This document shows, piece after piece, positions 58,534-64,000 of a stretch of 64,000 bases of DNA. This stretch comes from Rhodeus uyekii (Eukaryota; Chordata; Actinopteri; Cypriniformes; Acheilognathidae), in the NCBI GenBank assembly GCA_037043235.1, contig JAWRVZ010000586.1, forward strand, positions 1 through 64,000. Direction: 5' to 3'. How positions within the stretch are numbered: the stretch's first letter is position 1; every line of letters begins with the position of its first letter. Made by a program: the position numbers and the translations under genes. Under the pieces are notes generated by a model. The model did not search any database and was not told the origin of the DNA. It saw only the letters and a list, made by a program, of their open reading frames with translations.

Positions 58534-61022
58534 TAGCCGACTTACTGGCACATTAAGAAAACTGTCTTGTGAACTTCAGAGAATATACAGGTAAATTCAC
58601 AAACGGTGCATTAAGATGGTACATAGTTTTTATAGTTTTAATATGATCAGTGGTCCACGTTTTACCAGAGATATCTTATCTTATATCTAACTGACCCTCC
58701 TGTGCCTTTACCATAGAAGTGGAGATTCATCCTATGTTCACCTAGTGGGCCATATGCTTATGCTATAAAATTATACTCATGCAAAGGCACATGGACCAGT
58801 TTATTAACAGATAACAGATTGATTATATAAAAGGCAATATGTAGAAGAGGAAAATTTAAGATACAGGAAGAGTTAAGAAAAATAAGATAATAAATTGATA
58901 AGTATATAAGAAGAATGCACATGTTTAAAATGTTATATCTTATATTTGAAGACGTCTAAGATTTGTATCTCATTATCCCTGGAGGCAGTATGTAAAATGA
59001 TTCATGGCAGTGTAAACTATAATAACTTGTGCGGAGTGTTGAACGAGAACGAGAGCAAGATTGGGTGACCAAGTGAAGAGAAAAATGGTTTAAAAGGGAA
59101 TTCTTTGATGATGGTTGAGGAAAACCTTATTCACCACAACTAGCTTATTTTGAACACTGCATGCAAAAATAGGAGAAAAATTATGACTGATTTTATGATA
59201 GGGAAAATTATTTAACTGTATTATTCTGATGATTGAAGGTAGATTATTGCTACATAATGCAAAGAAGAAATGGCTTGCTTTTTCCTGCAAAGAAGAACTT
59301 GCTTCACTAACAGTAGAATGGGGGAACTGCAGTGAGATTTTTAAAAATAAAGGAATCATTTAGGTTAAAGAAGTGGAATTAGGAGACAGAGCTGATTGCT
59401 CTGACAGAATCTATTTAGAGTTTTTGAAAGTTCAATTTGATTCATGCGGATCTCTTGAGTGTTCAGATGCTTCTGGAATTCCGCCTTGATGAGGGGAAGC
59501 AACAAATGAGAAGATAAAGACATGTCTGTAGAGAGAAGAAGAGAGAGTGAAAGAAGAAGGTGAAAGAGGAGAAGGTGAAACTTTCACTTGAGACTTTTCC
59601 TGAGGGCAATGAGAACATCCTGAGATACGAAACTGTGGGAGGATACATGAAGAGCCAAAGCTAAGAATAAACAGAGGAAGAACAACAGGACAGAGAAGAG
59701 ACTGTATCCAACTTTACAACACCAGGCATTTGAGTGACATCACAGCCTGATGATATGCAGATCAAGAGCCAAATGGCTTCAACAGATTGATGACCTAAGC
59801 AGAAGAACTGACATGACTCCTTCAAATTTATTTAATTATTATATTAACTGAATTTATTCTGATTATTCACTGGTCTCATAGCAGTTCCTTGTATTCTCTG
59901 CTAAACTAACCTTTCTGCTTTTTCAGCAGGAACCAATCCAACCCAATAACTCGATAAAAAAAAAGAAGAAAAAAAAAGAAAGAAATTCATTGAGGGACAG
60001 AAGTGGGTGCTCAACTCACCAAACAGATCAAACTGAGGCTGGATTTGGTATAGTGAGGGTTTAGATTACATTAAACACTTAGGGTTAAAAGTATAATAGA
60101 ATTAGTTTTTGAACAAAGAAAAGATTGTTACAAGATCATCATAAGAAGAATTATGGGTGGAAAAATACCTTTCCTGGTCCACTCCCTCTTGTTTAATGGT
60201 AATTTTCTAGAACTAGATTGAATTAAAAAAAATGATAACTAACTCTAAGGTCTAAATTCATGCAACCAGGAATGCTGTCATCACTGGGGCATCGAGATGG
60301 AAATGTTGACCATGGATCCATGATTATGCAGAAATCTACAATTTATTCTTAAAAATAACTCATGAGCAGTAACAAAAGTATAGGAAAAATCTCAAATGTG
60401 ACGAGGAAAATTTGCTATGCTTAGGCCTACAATTGTAAATTATGATAAAACAGAAAAAGAGGTTCATAAGAGTCTAAAATGAAGTGTAGTGCCTAGATTC
60501 AGAAAGGTTTGTCGAAGTTGTGTTCAGATTTTGTGGAAGTACACATCTAAACTTGTATGTGCCCCATGTAGATCCGAACCAGCTGATCAGCAGACTCAGA
60601 GAAAATGGCCAGTGTGAGTGTGAATGAGTATGACTGGAGTGAGAGATGGTGTCTGAAGAGATAGGTTAAAAAACCTAGGTTAATATTGTTGTGGCAGAAA
60701 GAAACAACAGTGCCACATTTGCGCAGCGAATAACTTTTAACTTTCTTTACAGATTATCATGATGGAGCTTATTTTGTATCAAAAGTATTAAATGTTGCCT
60801 TGTAACCTTTAACTTGAACACAGTGGGTTGAGTGCTTTCCAAAGACCTAAGAAATTTTGAGATAGTGAATACAATCAAGACTAACGGTACAGGATAAAAG
60901 GGCCTCAAAAATGCTAATCAAATTTTGAGAAAGATTATAATAATTATAATTATATTACGTTATAATAATAAGGGAATGAGGAATAAGGGATTAAACTCTG
61001 CTGTTAAGAAAACAGAAGAGCA

Positions 61023-61316
61023 TCAGATAGATGATGCGACGCCAGCCATATTGCGTCAGAACGCTCACCACACACCAGCTTATTGGTGGAGAGGAGAACG
61101 AGCAATGAAGCCAATTATAGTATGGGGGGAATTAGGAGGCCATGATGGACCAAGGCCAATGGGCAGATTTGGCCAGGATGCCAGGGTTACACCCCTACTC
61201 TTACGAAGGACATACTGGGACTTTTTATGACCACAGAGAGTCAGGACCTTAGTTTAACATCTCATCCGAAAGACGGTGCTTGCTGCAGTACAATGTCCCC
61301 CTCACTATACTGGGGC
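61023..61316 (-). mobile_element. SINE remnant, copy C
   Basis: It keeps the head and middle (gatgatgcgacgccagccat on the plus strand) including a segment tggtggagaggagaacgagc lost from copy A, but has lost the 3' tail. Confidence 0.6.
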
Positions 61317-62238
61317 ATTAGGACCCACACAGACAACAATAGTAAAGGTCTCATTCACAGGAGACACCTGGACATGCCTTGATGCAACTGATCCCCCATC
61401 CAGAACGCTACAGGAGACCAAGTGGTCCTGCAGTAAAGGGGGAGGATTGATTGTGCAGATAAAAAAAGAATACCACACAGAAAACTCTGACAATTCAAAT
61501 TGTACTCGCTAAGGTTAAACATGTTGTGAGAGAATAGGAGTTTGTTAGGGGCATTAGTGGGACTAGCCATCCTGGAATAAAATGTAAAAAAAAAAAAAAA
61601 ATCAAAACAAAAAAATTCATAGGAACAATATATTTAGTAGACTACCTAAGAAAAAATCGAAGGGAAAAAAGGGAAAGAAGGGATTATTGTTTGAGGCATT
61701 ACTGGGGCATTGGGGGATGTGAAATTAACTATGAGGTAGGGTCAAACACTTTATTTGTGAATAAAGTGGACATTTTTTATTTGTGGACATTTTATAATGT
61801 GCATGGATAGGGGTAAAACAAGCAGTGCAGCAAAAACAAATACATTACAGATAACTGGTCCAAGTGATAGGGTACACAGGGGCATGTGTACCTGAGAGAG
61901 GGATTTTGACATGGGTACGATCATCCACAAATAGATATAACATTTTACAAAATTTTATAAATAATTTTTATAATAATTTTATTTAAAAAAATAGATATTT
62001 AATAGATATAGAAATAGAAATAGATATGCAGACAATGAGTGGAGGCAGAAGGGAAGAGATGGACCATGACCAGGAAAATGAAGAAGATGAGGACCTTGTT
62101 CTGTAAGGTGTTGATCTCCTGTGACAGGAGATCATAAAGGGGATTAAAGGAATAAATGTATATATATATACAGCGTTGCATTAATTAGAAGTTACTGGTT
62201 GCTTTTATGACTAAGGGATTTAAAGGTTAAACACAAAA

Positions 62239-62263
62239 ACACACACACACACACACACACACA
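62239..62263. repeat. (CA)n microsatellite
   Basis: About 12 CA units, positional equivalent of 35323-35345. Confidence 0.95.
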
Positions 62264-62489
62264 AGCGAAATAAGAACAAAAGACAAAATAAGAGTCCCGG
62301 TGTAGTATTTCGGTATTATGATTAAAAGCCAAGTAAAAGTCACGTTTTATAGGTCATTATTGATATTTGCCTTTTACACAATAAACTATATATTTGTATT
62401 TGCAAAAATTGGGTTATGCGTGACATGTGAACAGCCAATGATAATTCGCCAATCATGACCGCAATCGCGGAAGTGAAAGGGAGACATAC

Positions 62490-62694
62490 TGTGTTGCCAG
62501 ATTGGGCGGGTTTTGGTCACGTCCCACTGGGGGAAAAAAAAATGCATTGGGCTGGTTGATAAAAATTTCATATATAAATGCATATAAATACCATCAACAA
62601 TCGTCTCCCCCGTCATCAATCGTCTCTCTAGTTTTTTGGGCGGGTTTTATGCTGTAGTTGGGCTGGAAATCGTCAGTCCAATCTGGCAACAATG
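62490..62694. mobile_element. hAT-like MITE in M4 copy C
   Basis: Same MITE as 35569-35810 with about 35 bases missing internally. Confidence 0.55.
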
Positions 62695-63614
62695 GCTAGA
62701 AGCTATTCATTGCATACAATAGTGGAACATCGTTAATCTTTGAGTTAAATATTGTACATAGCTCAATTGCAGCACGATTAAAAAATAAGTACTTTTTTGT
62801 ACAAATGCAAATTGGTAGGACTGGCACGATTTTGCTAAGTTTATAAAGCTTATTCAAATGTAAAGTTTCTTTTAGTACACCTCTAACCAATCTTAATGAA
62901 AGAAACATTTGTGAATATATAATATATACAGAAGTAAGAAAGTTTTCTTAATCTGCCATTAAGTCATGTTCAATAAAGACAAAACCAGATGTGCAAATTC
63001 ACCTGAAATCTTTATTAAAAAATTAGCACTTATAGTATTGGATTAACTATATATTTGCATAGTATGCAATATAATTTTAACTTAATTGAAAATGTTTTCT
63101 TTACTGTCTTATCTCTATCATATTTACAAACATGAAAACAAATGTTATTCATTATTAATGTGCAATACTAACATTTGTGCCGTTAGATTATGCAATATTA
63201 TATACACACATATATACACTTGGACGAAATTGTTGGTAACCAGTTAACATTCGTATGTCAGACTTCAGTCAGACATTGCTCTTCATGCTTCAACAATTAT
63301 TTATAAATTGCTCGCTCTGTCCACCCCTAGAAATCGGTTCACTTCAAATGAAAGCCTTTTAACAGCCTTTTAGCCTGTTCGTTGAGCAATTGAAACCACC
63401 ACAGAGGCTTATGTAGAGCTTGAAGAACATAATGTCTAATCACATGCGTTTGTACTGGGGTTGGAAACGCAACGTCCAATCGCACGCATTTACGCATGCA
63501 ACATTCAAGCACACAGTTGTGGAGTTAGGTTGAGGAATAGCCTACATCGAGATCACGTGAAACGTAAAGCTGTTTTTTTTAAATATATTGTAAAGGTAAA
63601 CATGCTACAGGAAA

Positions 63615-64000
63615 CTCACTCAAGTGAATCAGATGAGAAATTTTGATCTAACCGTTGGGATGGGGTTGGGTGGGACAAAATTCTATATTTGGTCATGGAA
63701 CAAATTGTTCTGCGGGAGCTGCTGTATTATTTTATAATTGCCCTGCGAAAGTAGTTGTACACAAAACTAACGCAAATGGTCACTGTGTCCTTTCAACTGA
63801 TGATTTGTTTATTATAGTAAGGAATATATATGGTTATAATAATATTTCTTCAAAACAAAGAATTGTTATCTGAAGTTTCTGAAATAATAGCAGGCCTGAA
63901 ACTTACATATTCCACAGACAATATCATATTAGGAGGGGATTTTATCTATTTGTTTCTCTTTCTATGTTTCTTTTTTGGAGTTGTGCTCTGTAAGTGATTA
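63615..64000 (+). pseudogene. L1/Tx1-like LINE, copy C (runs to window end)
   Basis: The endonuclease-region frame HGTNCSAGAAVLFYN (63655-63873) is as in copy B. After ggaggggatttta (63944) it jumps to tctatttgtttctctttc, joining the endonuclease motif straight to the 3' end; copy B keeps about 540 more bases here. Confidence 0.65.

Larger units (their letters stand above)
58534..63540 (+). mobile_element. M4 module, copy C
   Basis: Starts ccgacttactggcacattaa, giving a more complete left end than copy B; its inverted counterpart is at 62940-63130 (gtcatgttcaataaagac, ttcacctgaaatctttat). It lacks the hAT (copy A), the solo LTR (copy B) and about 500 bases of 34470-34975. No protein recognised. 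Confidence 0.65.

Noticed and set aside
1..64000. tRNA, rRNA or host protein-coding exons
   Set aside because: No cloverleaf, rRNA core or recognisable host protein segment was seen on either strand by reading; a database search could still find short exons in 38.5-41 kb.

Overview
The window is a repeat-dense stretch of animal nuclear DNA. It is most likely from a teleost fish of the cyprinid/zebrafish type. The evidence is recognisable teleost repeats: L2-type LINE protein and 3' tail, a fish SINE ending in aaaagcgctataaaaatg, several hAT families, and an L1/Tx1-like endonuclease. No host gene, rRNA, tRNA or CRISPR array was recognised. Nearly everything is transposable-element sequence, much of it in two to four diverged copies, so each copy can be used to see what was inserted into another.

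Layout: 1-698 is a near-complete short hAT. 699-4041 is a foldback whose arms each carry a small membrane/coiled-coil reading frame. 4042-10130 is a repeat block holding a 1.55 kb solo LTR and a 1.0 kb hAT with perfect target duplications. 10178-13780 is an L2 LINE (minus) with two insertions. 14430-20515 is copy A of a large module, called M4 here. 20545-21165 is a Ty3/gypsy integrase tail. 21166-26640 is a second copy of the 1.9-10.1 kb block. 26690-27901 holds two LINE 3' ends. 27902-31217 is an internally deleted gypsy element with a hAT nested in a hAT. 31218-38518 is M4 copy B with a solo LTR and an L1-like LINE. 38519-40972 is mostly unrecognised. 40973-57575 is a large inverted repeat (L2, long-TIR element, flanks). 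Its right arm carries a greatly expanded CCTCA array and a 6.1 kb tyrosine-recombinase retrotransposon (51297-57441). 57531-64000 repeats the order LINE, gypsy, M4, L1 seen at 27-38.5 kb.

The most substantial coding unit is the tyrosine-recombinase (DIRS-order, Ngaro-like) element on the minus strand. It encodes Gag with a SAP-like segment and three Cys/His motifs, reverse transcriptase-RNase H, and a tyrosine recombinase. Split direct repeats flank it (A1-genes-B1-A2-B2). It inserted without a target duplication, as the empty site in the opposite arm shows. It carries only three apparent single-base frameshifts. Its 3' untranslated region holds a 66-bp minisatellite in which every unit has two hairpins with the same loop; this is the feature I would examine first.

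A second theme is a family of elements with long imperfect terminal inverted repeats but different interiors (about 2 kb at 24.7-26.6 and 45.5-47.5 kb; about 6 kb for M4) and no recognisable transposase. All alignments were made by eye, so module boundaries are accurate to tens of bases unless exact target-site duplications are quoted.
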